Below, in pieces: positions 8,784 through 17,791 of a stretch of 64,000 nucleotides of DNA (its first letter is position 1; every line of letters starts with the position of its first letter). The stretch comes from Ornithinicoccus sp045032955. Its GTDB lineage: Bacteria; Actinomycetota; Actinomycetes; Actinomycetales; Dermatophilaceae. The stretch spans positions 248,001 to 312,000 of the forward strand of contig NZ_JBJFZU010000003.1 in the NCBI RefSeq assembly GCF_045032955.1, written 5' to 3'. The position numbers and the translations under genes were made by a program. A model generated the notes under the pieces. The model was not told the origin of the DNA. It saw nothing but the letters and a program-made list of their open reading frames with translations, and searched no databases.

Positions 8784-9865
8784 GCAACGCGACGCACACC
8801 AAGGACGACATGGCCGCCGCCCCGCGGGCCTCGATCGGGGAGAACCTGCGCCGCCGTGTGCAGGCGCAGGCCCTGCAGATCGTGCTCGTCTGGCTGGTGA
8901 TCTGCGCCATCTTCAGCACCCTGGCCACCACCGCGTTCCTGGACGTGAACAACTTCCGCAACATCGCGGTGAGCGTGGCCATCCTGGCCGTGCTGGGCGT
9001 GGGCACCACCTTCATCATCGTCACCGGCGGCATCGACCTGTCGATGGGCTCCATCCTGGTCTTCAGCGGGGTGGTGTCCTCGATGGCGATGGAACGGGTC
9101 GGCGACGGCGAGGGATGGTTGGTCGCGCTGGTCGGGATCCTGGTGGCCCTGGCCTCCGGGCTGATGTGGGGGCTGATCAACGGCTTCTTCGTGGCCAAGG
9201 CGAAGGTGCCTCCGATGATCGTCACGCTGGGCACCTTCGGCGCCGCGCTCGGCCTGGCCCAGGTGCTCACCGACGGCATCGACCGCCGTGCGGTGCCGGA
9301 CGTGCTGGTCAACTCGGTCGGCTTCGGTGAGGTGCTCGGGATCCCGATCCTGGTCATCATCGCGGCCGTCGTGGTCGCGATCGGGATCGTGCTGCTGCGC
9401 CGCACCAAGTTCGGGCTGCACACCAGCGCGGTCGGCTCCAACCCGGAGGCGTGCCGCCGGGTCGGGATCAAGGTCGACCGGCAGCTGATCAAGGTGTATG
9501 CCTTCGCCGGCCTGCTCGCCGGGATGGCCGGGATCCTCAACCTGACCTTCTTCCGCTCCACCACCATCGCCGGTCACAGCCTCACCAACCTGGACGTGAT
9601 CGCGGGCGTCGTCATCGGAGGGACCAGCCTCTTCGGGGGCATCGGCACCGTCTTCGGGACCGTGATCGGCCTGCTCATCCCGGCCACGCTGCGCAACGGC
9701 TTCGTCATCCTCGGGGTCGCGCCGTACTGGCAGCAGGTCGTCGTCGGCGCCTTCCTGATCGGCGCCGTCTACTTCGACCAGGTCCGCCGGGCCTCTGCGA
9801 CGCGGGGCAAACCCAGCAGCACCTTCTTCTCACGCATCTTCACCCACCACCGAAAGGACATCTGA
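8780..9865 (+). CDS. Sugar ABC transporter permease, FrcC/RbsC-like
   Basis: 361 aa, eight to ten hydrophobic segments, BPD_transp_2 family. The hallmark TGGIDLSMGS near residues 77-86 and the loop GSNPEACRRVGIKV (about 218-231) are diagnostic of CUT2 permeases. The C-terminus is basic and cytoplasmic. It overlaps the ATPase gene by ATGA and the binding-protein gene by one base (TGATG). The partner set ATPase-permease-binding protein plus a FrcK homologue matches the fructose/ribose/mannose importer of rhizobia. Confidence 0.95.
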   Translation: MSNATHTKDDMAAAPRASIGENLRRRVQAQALQIVLVWLVICAIFSTLATTAFLDVNNFRNIAVSVAILAVLGVGTTFIIVTGGIDLSMGSILVFSGVVSSMAMERVGDGEGWLVALVGILVALASGLMWGLINGFFVAKAKVPPMIVTLGTFGAALGLAQVLTDGIDRRAVPDVLVNSVGFGEVLGIPILVIIAAVVVAIGIVLLRRTKFGLHTSAVGSNPEACRRVGIKVDRQLIKVYAFAGLLAGMAGILNLTFFRSTTIAGHSLTNLDVIAGVVIGGTSLFGGIGTVFGTVIGLLIPATLRNGFVILGVAPYWQQVVVGAFLIGAVYFDQVRRASATRGKPSSTFFSRIFTHHRKDI

Positions 9866-10866
9866 TGCGACTCAACCGATCAATGACGATCCTCGTCGCC
9901 GCGCTCGCCACCACCGGCCTGGCGGCCTGCGGGGGCGGTGACGCCGACACCGGCGACGACTCCGAGGGCACCCAGGCAGGCGGCGGCTCCGGCACGCCGC
10001 AGGTCGCCTTCATCCAGGGCGTCATCGGCGACAACTTCTACATCTCGATGGAGTGCGGGGTCCGTGCCGCCGCCGAGGAGCTCGGTGCCGAGGTCTCCGT
10101 GCAGGGCCCGCAGCGCTGGGACCCGGCGCTGCAGCAGCCGATCGTGACCTCGGTCGCGGCCAACGACCCGGACGCCATCCTCATCGCGCCCAACGACGTG
10201 ACCGCCCTGCAGCGCCCGCTGGAGGACGCCGCCGAGAACAGCGAGGTCGTGCTGGTGGACACCACGGTGGAGGACCCCTCCTTCGCCGCGTCCGCGATCG
10301 CCTCCGACAACATCGGTGGCGGCGCGGCGGCCTTCGAGGCCATCCAGGAGCTGGTGCCCGACGGCGGCCAGGTGCTGGTCATCGACAACCAGCCCGGCAT
10401 CTCGACCTCGGACGACCGCGTCCAGGGCTTCGAGGAGGCCGCCGCGCAGGACGACTCCTTCGAGTACGTCGGCGTGGAGTACGCCCAGAACCAGCCGGCG
10501 CGGGCCGCCTCCATCGTGACCTCCACGCTGCAGCGCTACCCCGACCTGAAGGCGATCTTCGCGACCAACATCTTCAGCGCCGAGGGTGCGGCCACCGGCA
10601 TCGAGCAGGCGGGCGTCTCGGGCGAGGTGCAGGTGATCGGCTTCGACGCCGGCCCCGCCCAGGTCGAGGCGCTCCAGGACGGCACCCTGCAGGCGATCAT
10701 CGCCCAGCAGCCCTACGACATCGGCTACCAGGGCGTGGAGCAGGCCCTGATGGCGCTGGAGGGCGAGGAGACCGAGGCCGAGATCCAGACCGGCTTCACC
10801 ATCGTCACCGCCGACACCCTGGAGTCCGAGGAGGGCCAGGCGGCCCTCTACGCCTCCGAGTGCTGA
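9865..10866 (+). CDS. Sugar ABC transporter substrate-binding lipoprotein, FrcB/RbsB-like
   Basis: 333 aa. Lipoprotein signal MRLNRSMTIL, hydrophobic core, then LAACGGG with the acylated Cys around residue 20, followed by an acidic linker (residues 24-40). The rest is a Peripla_BP_4 fold: VAFIQGVIGDNFYISMECGV, DAILIAPNDVTAL and VIGFDAGPAQVEAL are family landmarks. It binds a monosaccharide outside the membrane and delivers it to the adjacent permease. The ATG shares one base with the permease stop. Confidence 0.94.
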   Translation: MRLNRSMTILVAALATTGLAACGGGDADTGDDSEGTQAGGGSGTPQVAFIQGVIGDNFYISMECGVRAAAEELGAEVSVQGPQRWDPALQQPIVTSVAANDPDAILIAPNDVTALQRPLEDAAENSEVVLVDTTVEDPSFAASAIASDNIGGGAAAFEAIQELVPDGGQVLVIDNQPGISTSDDRVQGFEEAAAQDDSFEYVGVEYAQNQPARAASIVTSTLQRYPDLKAIFATNIFSAEGAATGIEQAGVSGEVQVIGFDAGPAQVEALQDGTLQAIIAQQPYDIGYQGVEQALMALEGEETEAEIQTGFTIVTADTLESEEGQAALYASEC

Positions 10867-10888
10867 CCCGGCGCTGACGCCCGAGACG

Positions 10889-10923
10889 TCGTGGTGCCCC
10901 GACCCTGTGGCGGGGCACCACGA
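10889..10923 (+). terminator. Perfect 13-bp hairpin after the binding-protein gene
   Basis: TCGTGGTGCCCCG (10889-10901), a 9-nt loop and its exact complement (10911-10923) form a very stable stem 22 nt after the stop. There is no T-run. It lies inside the operon, so it is more likely an attenuator or a 3'-end stabiliser that raises binding-protein mRNA above the enzyme genes than a full terminator. Confidence 0.75.
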
Positions 10924-11017
10924 CCCCCGGACGACGCACCACCCGCACCATGACGTCCCCGATGGCACCCACCTGATGACACCCACCCCGATGACAGCGA
11001 CGAGGAGCAGGACCGAC

Positions 11018-12379
11018 GTGCAGACACTGGTAGCCGGGCTGGACCTGGGCAGCACCGGCATCAAGCTGCTGGTCCTCGACGACCAGGGGCACGAGGTCGT
11101 GCTGAGCCGGATCGACACCCCGTGGCAGGAGGACCCGACCGGGTCCATCGTGCTGCCCGAGGAGGCCCTGCTCGCCGCCGTGCACGAGGTGCTCGCGGAC
11201 GCGGCGCGGCAGCTGGCCGCCCGCCACCCCGACGCCGACCCGGTCGAGGTGCTCTCCGTCACCGGGATGGGGGAGTCCGGCTTCCTGCTGGGCCCGGACG
11301 ACCGGGTGCTCGCCCCCGCCTTCGCCTGGTTCGACCTCTCCGGCCAGTATGCGGTCGACGCCCTGCCGCAGGACCTGCGCGAGGAGTTCGCCGGCCGGAC
11401 CGGGCTGCCCTGGGGCGTCCAGGTCTCGGCGGCCAAGATCGCCCACCTGCGCGACCTCGGCACCCCGGTGGCCGCCGCCAGGTGGCTGAGCCTGCCCGAG
11501 TTCGTGGTGCACGCCCTCGGCGGACCGGTCGTCGCCGAACGCTCGCTGGCCGCCCGTACCGGGCTGCTGCAGGTCGAGGACGGCCGGGTCTGGCCGGAGC
11601 TGCTGGCCCACCTGGGCGTCGGCCCGCAGATCGTTCCCGAGCTGGTCGACGCCGGCACCCCGGTCGGGCGCGCCGACCCGGCACGGGTGCCCGCGGCGTT
11701 CGCCGGGTCCCGGCTGAGCATCGCCGGGCACGACCACCTCGTCTCCAGCCTGACCGGCAGCGATGGTGACACCTCGCAGGAGGCGCGCTACCACGTCTCG
11801 CTCGGGACCGCCGAGGTGCTGCTCCGGGTGATCGACACCCCGCTGACCTTCGACGCGCGCACCCGGCTCGGGGCATACCTGATCAACTGCGTCCCACACG
11901 TCGTCCCCGGCCGCTGGGTCGTCGTCGCCGGCGTCAAGACCGGGCTGCTGATGCGCCGGACGCTGGCGCTGCTCGGGATGGGCGACGAGGAGGCCCGACG
12001 GTCCCTGGACTCCGCGGTGCTGGCGCTCGCCGAGGAGGGCGGGTCCGCCGCGTCCACCCGGGGCGTGAGCGTCGCCGGGGCCCGCAACGACGACGGCGAG
12101 CTGTCCCTGCGGATCGGCACCGACGACGTCTCGCCCGCCCTGCTGATGCGCGCCGTGCTGGAGCACGGCAACGACGAGATCGCCCGGCTGGTGGAGGCGA
12201 TGGACGCCGAGCTGCCGCCGGCCACCTCCGCCCTGCTCACCGGCGGCTGGACCTCCTGGGCCTCGGTCCGCGAGGCCCGTGGCCGGGTGCTGCCCCGGCT
12301 CGAGGTCTCCCACCGGTCCCAGGACACCGCCTACGGCGCAGCGCTCTCGGCCCTCTCCCTGCGCCACGCGCACCACTGA
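11018..12379 (+). CDS. FGGY-family carbohydrate kinase
   Basis: 453 aa from GTG 11018, chosen because GAGGAG (11002-11007) precedes it and the FGGY domain begins at once (LVAGLDLGSTGIKLLVLD). ATG 10976 and 10991 are in frame but lack such a site. The N-terminal half has the phosphate-1 loop DLGSTGIK and GMGESGFLLG; the C-terminal half has SLGTAEVLLR and GGWTSWASVRE. It phosphorylates a sugar or ketose after import. Which one is not readable; FGGY members include xylulo-, ribulo-, rhamnulo-, glycerol and erythritol kinases. Confidence 0.88.
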   Translation: MQTLVAGLDLGSTGIKLLVLDDQGHEVVLSRIDTPWQEDPTGSIVLPEEALLAAVHEVLADAARQLAARHPDADPVEVLSVTGMGESGFLLGPDDRVLAPAFAWFDLSGQYAVDALPQDLREEFAGRTGLPWGVQVSAAKIAHLRDLGTPVAAARWLSLPEFVVHALGGPVVAERSLAARTGLLQVEDGRVWPELLAHLGVGPQIVPELVDAGTPVGRADPARVPAAFAGSRLSIAGHDHLVSSLTGSDGDTSQEARYHVSLGTAEVLLRVIDTPLTFDARTRLGAYLINCVPHVVPGRWVVVAGVKTGLLMRRTLALLGMGDEEARRSLDSAVLALAEEGGSAASTRGVSVAGARNDDGELSLRIGTDDVSPALLMRAVLEHGNDEIARLVEAMDAELPPATSALLTGGWTSWASVREARGRVLPRLEVSHRSQDTAYGAALSALSLRHAHH

Positions 12380-12437
12380 CCTTCCCCGACCCACCCCCGA
12401 ACCGCACCACCCACGCAACCCACGAGGAGCGAACCAC

Positions 12438-13358
12438 ATGAACACCCTGTCCACGCTCGAGCGCCGCGCCTTCTCCCGGCTCACCACCCCCGCCGGCCGG
12501 ATGCTGGTCGTCGCCGCGGACCAGCGCAACGGGATGAAGGCCGTGATGAACGGTCCCGACGGTCCGGACGCCATCTCGGTCGACGAGCTCGCCGAGGCCA
12601 AGTCCGACCTGGTGGCCCACCTGGGCAACCACGCGCCGGCGATCCTGCTCGACCCCGAGGTCGCGCTGCCCAGGATCGTCGACGAGGGCACCCTCTCCGC
12701 GGACACCGCACTGGTGGTCGGCATGGACGCCTCCGGATTCGAGACCGTGGACGGCCTGCGGTACACCCGCTACGTCCCCGGGGTCAGCGCCGAGACGGTG
12801 CGCGAGCTGGGCGGCGACGCCGCCAAGATGCTCTGGTACCTGCGCCCGGACCAGCCCGCGTCGGTCGAGCGGGTGGGCGCCGAGATCGAGGCGCTGGTCG
12901 CCGACTGCGCCCGGGCCGGGCTGCTGCTCATCGTGGAGATCCTCACCTACCGCCTCGAGGACGAGACCGAGGAGGAGTATGCCGCTCGCTTCGGCTCCCT
13001 GGTCGTGGACTCCGCGCGGATCTCGGTGGAGCGTGGCGCCAAGGTGCTGAAGCTGGCCTATCCGGGCTCGGCGCAGGCCTGCGCCGAGGTGACCGCCGCC
13101 GCCGGCGACGTGCCCTGGGCCGTCCTCTCCGCGGGGGTGGACCACGCCACGTTCATCGGGCAGGTGCGCCTGGCCGTCGAGAACGGTGCCGCCGGCGCGA
13201 TGGCCGGTCGCTCGCTGTGGAAGGACAGCCTGGCGATGACCGCCGGGGAGCGCGAGGAGCTGCTGAGCACCCGGGCCCGGCCGCGGCTGGCCGAGCTGTC
13301 GGCCACCATCGACGGTGCCGTGCCGGCCGCTGCCGACACCGTGGGGGCCACCGCGTGA
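12438..13358 (+). CDS. Class I aldolase of the LacD/YihT (tagatose-bisphosphate / sulfofructose-phosphate) family
   Basis: 306 aa; GAGGAG at 12424-12429 fixes the ATG. VVAADQRNGMKAV (residues 24-36) matches the LacD start DQRG.LK, and VLKLAYPG places the Schiff-base lysine at about Lys205, the same region as in LacD. Such enzymes split ketose 1,6-bisphosphates or 1-phosphates into dihydroxyacetone phosphate and an aldehyde. Two kinase genes flank it, which would supply a bisphosphate. Whether it uses tagatose, fructose or another ketose is open. Confidence 0.82.
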   Translation: MNTLSTLERRAFSRLTTPAGRMLVVAADQRNGMKAVMNGPDGPDAISVDELAEAKSDLVAHLGNHAPAILLDPEVALPRIVDEGTLSADTALVVGMDASGFETVDGLRYTRYVPGVSAETVRELGGDAAKMLWYLRPDQPASVERVGAEIEALVADCARAGLLLIVEILTYRLEDETEEEYAARFGSLVVDSARISVERGAKVLKLAYPGSAQACAEVTAAAGDVPWAVLSAGVDHATFIGQVRLAVENGAAGAMAGRSLWKDSLAMTAGEREELLSTRARPRLAELSATIDGAVPAAADTVGATA

Positions 13359-14086
13359 GCGGCGGGCTCGACGGCAGGACCGTCCTGGTCACCGGGGCCT
13401 CCGGGGGGATCGGTGCGGAGATCGTGCGTCACCTGGTGGCGGCCGGTGCCGACGTGGTCGCCTCCGGGCGCAGCGAGGAGGGCCTGACCGACCTGGTCGC
13501 GGAGACCGGGGTGCGGACCGTGCTCTTCGACCTCACCTCCGAGGAGCAGATCGCCGCGGCGGTGGGCGACCTCGACCTGTGGGGCGTGGTCAACTGCGGC
13601 GGCTTCGGCGGGGAGATCGCCTCGCCGACCGAGACCGACATCTCGGTCTTCGACCAGGTGATGTCGGTCAACGCCCGGGGTGCGCTGCTGGTGATCAAGC
13701 ACGCCGCGCGCAGCATGATCCGGCTGGGGCAGGGTGGCTCGATCGTCAACGTCTCCAGCCAGGCCTCGCTGGTGGCGCTGCCCAACCACATCTCCTACGG
13801 CTCGTCCAAGGCGGCCCTGGACAACATCACCCGGGTCAGCGCCCTGGAGCTGGGCCGGCACGGGATCCGGGTCAACAGCGTGCACCCGACGGTCGTGATG
13901 ACCGAGATGTCGGAGTTCTACTGGGGGCGTGCGGACGTCGGCCCGCCGTTCCTGGAGCAGATGCCGCTGGGCCGCTGGGCCACCCAGGCCGAGGTGGCCG
14001 CTCCCGTGGTCTTCCTGCTCGGCGAGGGTGCGTCGATGATCACCGGGGTGCACCTGCCCATCGACGGGGGGTACACGTGCCGATGA
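13355..14086 (+). CDS. Short-chain dehydrogenase, L-xylulose/dicarbonyl reductase (DCXR) type
   Basis: 243 aa from GTG 13355, overlapping the aldolase stop. Rossmann motif TGASGGIG (13-20) and catalytic Ser134/135, Tyr148, Lys152 (YGSSK) are intact. The core IRVNSVHPTVVMTEM and the end LPIDGGYTCR closely follow mammalian DCXR (IRVNAVNPTVVMT, LPVEGGF), which interconverts L-xylulose and xylitol with NADPH. It may therefore oxidise a polyol to the ketose, or reduce a ketose, in this operon. Confidence 0.85.
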   Translation: MSGGLDGRTVLVTGASGGIGAEIVRHLVAAGADVVASGRSEEGLTDLVAETGVRTVLFDLTSEEQIAAAVGDLDLWGVVNCGGFGGEIASPTETDISVFDQVMSVNARGALLVIKHAARSMIRLGQGGSIVNVSSQASLVALPNHISYGSSKAALDNITRVSALELGRHGIRVNSVHPTVVMTEMSEFYWGRADVGPPFLEQMPLGRWATQAEVAAPVVFLLGEGASMITGVHLPIDGGYTCR

Positions 14087-14757
14087 GCGGTACCCGCACC
14101 GACGTGCTCACCCTGTCCCTCGCCGAGCTGGTGGCGCGGGCCCGCGGGCTCGCCGAGTCCGGCACCCGCACCGTGCTGGGCATCACCGGGGCGCCGGGCG
14201 CCGGCAAGTCGACGGTGGTCGAGGCCGTCCTCGCCGACCTGGGCTCCCGGGCGGCATGGGTGCCGATGGACGGCTTCCACCTGGACAACGGGGTGCTGGA
14301 ACGGCTCGGCCGGCGTGGGCGCAAGGGCGCCTGGGACACCTTCGACGTGGACGGGTACGCCGCGCTGCTGCAGCGGGTGCGGCAGATGCCGGACGCGGAC
14401 GCGGTGGTGTACGCCCCGACCTTCGACCGCTCGGTGGAGACCGCGGTCGCCGCGGCGCTCCCGGTGCCCGCGGAGGCGAGCCTGGTGCTCACCGAGGGCA
14501 ACTACCTGCTGCACGACCACGGTGGCTGGGAGCAGGTCCGTCCGCTGCTGGACCAGGTGTGGTTCCTGGAGGTGCCCGAGCAGGAGCGGGTCCGGCGGCT
14601 GGTGGGGCGGCGCACCCTGGACGGCGAGGCGCCCGAGCAGGCGCAGGCCTGGGTGCGTGGGGTGGACCAGGTGAATGCCGAGCTGGTGCTGGCCGGCGCG
14701 GAGCGGGCCGACCTGAGGCTGTGCCTGCCCTCGCGGGCCCGCGGGGTCCGTCGATGA
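14083..14757 (+). CDS. P-loop kinase of the FrcK / uridine-kinase-like family
   Basis: 224 aa, ATGA overlap with the SDR gene. Walker A GAPGAGKST (36-44); substrate-side motif VPMDGFHLDN (about 64-73) and LTEGNYLL (about 130-137) are typical of the nucleoside/nucleotide-kinase group that includes FrcK of fructose loci and pantothenate kinase. FrcK is genetically tied to Frc transporters, as here. Probably the second sugar kinase of the pathway. Confidence 0.82.
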   Translation: MSGTRTDVLTLSLAELVARARGLAESGTRTVLGITGAPGAGKSTVVEAVLADLGSRAAWVPMDGFHLDNGVLERLGRRGRKGAWDTFDVDGYAALLQRVRQMPDADAVVYAPTFDRSVETAVAAALPVPAEASLVLTEGNYLLHDHGGWEQVRPLLDQVWFLEVPEQERVRRLVGRRTLDGEAPEQAQAWVRGVDQVNAELVLAGAERADLRLCLPSRARGVRR

Positions 14758-16016
14758 ACGTCGTCGGGAGCGCCCGGGAGGCGGCGGCATACCCCGGCGG
14801 TCAGGCGTACCGGCGACGGCGCCGGGTGGAGCTGCTGCGTTTCGCGCAGGGCGCCCGGGTGGACGAGGGCTTCGGCTACCTCGACGACGCCGGCGAGGTG
14901 GACCCGGGCCGCCCGGTGGAGCTCTACGTCACCTGCCGGATGACGCACGTCTTCGGGCTGGGCCTGATGGCCGGCGAGGAGCCGGTGCCCGGCGGGCCGA
15001 CGGAGAGCGAGCTGACCGGGCTCGCCGCGCACGGCGTGTCCGCGCTGCTGGACGGACCGCTGCGCGACGTCGAGCACGGCGGCTGGTTCGCCTCGGTGCG
15101 CGACGGCGCCGTCGACGTCGCCACCAAGCAGGCCTACGCGCACGCCTTCGTGGTGCTGGCCGCCAGCACCGCCCGCACCGCCGGCATCCCGCGCGCCGAC
15201 GAGCTGCTGGAGGCGGCGCTGGCCGTCCAGGAGAGCCGCTTCTGGGACGAGCAGCAGGGCATGGTGGTGGAGGAGTGGGACGCGTCCTGGACCGACCTGG
15301 ACCCCTACCGCGGCATCAACTCCGCCATGCACACCGTCGAGGCGTACCTCGCGGCCTGGGCCGCCGGTGCCGGGCCGCGGTGGCGGGAGCGGGCGCTGCG
15401 GATCGCCGCCCGGGTCGTCGACTGGGCCGCGGAACGATCATGGCGCATCCCGGAGCACTTCGACACCGACTGGACCCCGCTGCCGGAGCACAACAAGGAC
15501 CGCCCGGCGGACCCGTTCCGGCCCTACGGCGCCACCGTGGGGCACGGGCTGGAGTGGTCCCGGCTGCTGGTCACGCTGGCCACCACCGGCGACCAGGTGG
15601 ACGCCGACCTGCTGGAGGCCGGCATCCGGCTGGCCGACCGGGCGGTGACCGACGGCTGGGCGGCGGACGGCCAGGACGGCTTCGTCTACACCACCGACTG
15701 GGAGGGCACGCCGGTGGTCCGCGAGCGGATGCACTGGGTGCTCACCGAGGCGATCGCCACCTCGACCGTGCTGCACCAGGTCACCGGGCGGGCCGCTCAT
15801 GCCGTCGACCTGGAACGCTGGTGGGCCTACGCCGACCGCTACCTGGTCGACCCTCAGGGCCTGTCCTGGCGGCACGAGCTGGACCAGGACAACACCCCCA
15901 GCGCCCGCACCTGGCCGGGCCGCCCGGACGCCTACCACGCCTACCAGGCCGCCCTGGTCGCCGACGTCCCCGGTGCGGCCTCGTTCGCCCGCGGCGTGGC
16001 ATCGTGGGCGGGATGA
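14754..16016 (+). CDS. N-acylglucosamine 2-epimerase (AGE) family sugar isomerase
   Basis: 420 aa, ATGA overlap. An (alpha/alpha)6 barrel protein: TCRMTHVFGLG, KQAYAHAFVVLA, NSAMHTVEAYLAAW, GATVGHGLEWSRLL and MHWVLTEAIA carry the Arg, His and Glu residues that line the pocket in AGE, mannose isomerase and YihS. Length fits YihS/mannose isomerase. It would convert an aldose to a ketose (for example mannose to fructose) without phosphorylation, so it should act before the kinases. Confidence 0.88.
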   Translation: MNVVGSAREAAAYPGGQAYRRRRRVELLRFAQGARVDEGFGYLDDAGEVDPGRPVELYVTCRMTHVFGLGLMAGEEPVPGGPTESELTGLAAHGVSALLDGPLRDVEHGGWFASVRDGAVDVATKQAYAHAFVVLAASTARTAGIPRADELLEAALAVQESRFWDEQQGMVVEEWDASWTDLDPYRGINSAMHTVEAYLAAWAAGAGPRWRERALRIAARVVDWAAERSWRIPEHFDTDWTPLPEHNKDRPADPFRPYGATVGHGLEWSRLLVTLATTGDQVDADLLEAGIRLADRAVTDGWAADGQDGFVYTTDWEGTPVVRERMHWVLTEAIATSTVLHQVTGRAAHAVDLERWWAYADRYLVDPQGLSWRHELDQDNTPSARTWPGRPDAYHAYQAALVADVPGAASFARGVASWAG

Positions 16017-16699
16017 GGCTGCCGACGACGCACCGACGGGACGTGACCGAGGAGACCTTCGCGGCGGTCCTGCTCGACAGCGACAGCACCCTGGTCGACT
16101 CCGGGGCGGCGGTGGAGCGCAGCTGGGCGGGGTGGGCCCGCCGCTACCGGGTCCCGGTGGAGCGGCTCGGTGACACGCACGGTATGCCGAGCCGCCGGAG
16201 CATCGCGCGCATCGACCGGGAGCTGGGGCTGGGGCTCGACCTGGACGCGGCGGGAGCGACCTTCGACGCCCTCGAGCTGGACGACCTGGAGGGGGTGGTG
16301 GCCCTGCCGGGAGCGCTCGAGGCGCTGGAGGTGCTCGGCGCCCGGACGGCGGTGGTCACCTCCGCCGGTCGCGAGCTGGCCGGGGCCAGGCTGCGGGCCG
16401 CCGGGCTCCCGGCGCCGGCGGTGCTGGTCAGTGCGGACGACGTGGCCCTCGGCAAGCCGGACCCCGGCCCCTACCTCGAGGGAGCGGCCCGGCTCGGCGT
16501 GGACGCGGCCCGCTGCCTGGTGGTGGAGGACTCGGTCGCCGGTGTCCGCTCCGGCCGGGACGCCGGCGCCGCCACCCTGGCCCTGCTGACCACCACCCCG
16601 GCGGACCGGTTGGGGGAGGCGGACCTGGTGGTCCCGGACCTGTCCGCGGTGCGCTTCACCGTGGGAGCCGGGGGCGTGCGGGTGTCGCTGCGCCGGTGA
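16013..16699 (+). CDS. HAD-superfamily phosphatase, phosphoglycolate/sugar-phosphatase type, with altered motif I
   Basis: 228 aa, last gene of the operon, ATGA overlap with AGE. Motif I reads LLDSDSTLVDS: nucleophile Asp22 and acid Asp24 are present, but the usual Gly of DxDGT is Ser25. Motif II is TSAG, motif III LGKPDP and motif IV VVEDS, all intact. The cap (about 30-90) is of the beta-phosphoglucomutase/GPP type. It likely hydrolyses a sugar phosphate made by the pathway or clears a dead-end product. Confidence 0.85.
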   Translation: MRLPTTHRRDVTEETFAAVLLDSDSTLVDSGAAVERSWAGWARRYRVPVERLGDTHGMPSRRSIARIDRELGLGLDLDAAGATFDALELDDLEGVVALPGALEALEVLGARTAVVTSAGRELAGARLRAAGLPAPAVLVSADDVALGKPDPGPYLEGAARLGVDAARCLVVEDSVAGVRSGRDAGAATLALLTTTPADRLGEADLVVPDLSAVRFTVGAGGVRVSLRR

Positions 16700-16705
16700 G
16701 CGGGA

Positions 16706-17791
16706 TCAGGGGCTGAGCAGGGCCGCCCCCAGCGCCTGGCCGACCGCCAGCGCCAGGAACAGCCAGGCCGTGGCCTGCCCACCGTCCTCGGGCCGGAGCA
16801 CCCGTCCCCACAGGATGAGGGTCCCGCTGAGCGCCATGTACGCGGCGCCGAAGAGGGCCAGCCCGAGGACCGCGACCCACAGCTGGGCCGTCAGCGCCAC
16901 CGCCGCGGTCGCCAGCAGCAGGCCGACGGCGCAGAGCAGGAACGCGCGGGCCGGGCTGGTCAGCTCCACCAACCGGCTGGTGAGGACCCCGAGCAGACCG
17001 CCGACCCCGACGGTGACCCAGAGCCAGCCGATCCGGCCGGTGTCGAGCCCGGTGTCCTGGACGACGACCGAGGGCCCGTAGGTCCAGACGTAGGCGGAGA
17101 CGACACCCGTGGCCGCCGCCAGCAGCCAGGGGAGGGTCATCGGGAGCCGGGAGGTGCGAGGTGTGCCGGGTGGGGGACCGGCCGCGGCGGGCGAGGCGTC
17201 CGAGGCGGGCTCGCGGGGGGCCAGGGCGTGGACGGCCAGCCCGGCCCCGACGCAGACCAGGGCGACCAGCAGCCACGGGGTGGCGACCGCGCGGGTGATC
17301 AGCACCACCGCCCCCACGGCGATCAGCCCCACGGCGGTCCCGGAGTTGACGGCGGCCTGGGTCAGGCCGGAGCGACGGGCGGGCACGGCGCGGTCCAGCA
17401 CCGGGACCAGGGCAGGTGAGGCCAGCCCGGCCCCCGCGCCGGCCACGAAGGCTGCCGCGGTGAAGGTGAGGGGCGTGTGCGCCAGCATCAGCCCGAGCGC
17501 CCCGACGCCGGCGGACAGCCCGGCGGCGAGGACCACCGCGCGCGCCCGGGTCCTCACCAGCCGTCCGGCCACCAGCACGGCGAGGCAGTAGGAGCTGAAC
17601 TGGGCGGTGCCCGCCGGACTGAGGGCCCCGTCCAGCCCGGGGCGTACGGCGGCCATCTGCGGGTGCAGCAGGCCGACGCCGAAGCGGGCCATCCCGTAGG
17701 TGGCGGCGATCAGCACCACGCCGGCCACCACCAGCGCCACCGGTGAGCGGGTCCTCGAGGTGTCAGGAAAATGTAACGAGCGTTTCAGCAT
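16706..17791 (-). CDS. MFS transporter, YbfB/YjiJ-like, probable exporter
   Basis: 361 aa, about eleven to twelve hydrophobic segments. The first loop ATYGMARFGVGLLHPQM resembles the YbfB/YjiJ group of the major facilitator superfamily. It converges on the HAD gene (6 nt apart) and diverges from a TetR gene 23 nt away, the usual layout of a TetR-regulated efflux pump. The start ATG at 17791 lies 7 nt after TAACGT on the minus strand, a leaderless arrangement. Cargo unknown. Confidence 0.82.
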   Translation of the reverse strand: MLKRSLHFPDTSRTRSPVALVVAGVVLIAATYGMARFGVGLLHPQMAAVRPGLDGALSPAGTAQFSSYCLAVLVAGRLVRTRARAVVLAAGLSAGVGALGLMLAHTPLTFTAAAFVAGAGAGLASPALVPVLDRAVPARRSGLTQAAVNSGTAVGLIAVGAVVLITRAVATPWLLVALVCVGAGLAVHALAPREPASDASPAAAGPPPGTPRTSRLPMTLPWLLAAATGVVSAYVWTYGPSVVVQDTGLDTGRIGWLWVTVGVGGLLGVLTSRLVELTSPARAFLLCAVGLLLATAAVALTAQLWVAVLGLALFGAAYMALSGTLILWGRVLRPEDGGQATAWLFLALAVGQALGAALLSP

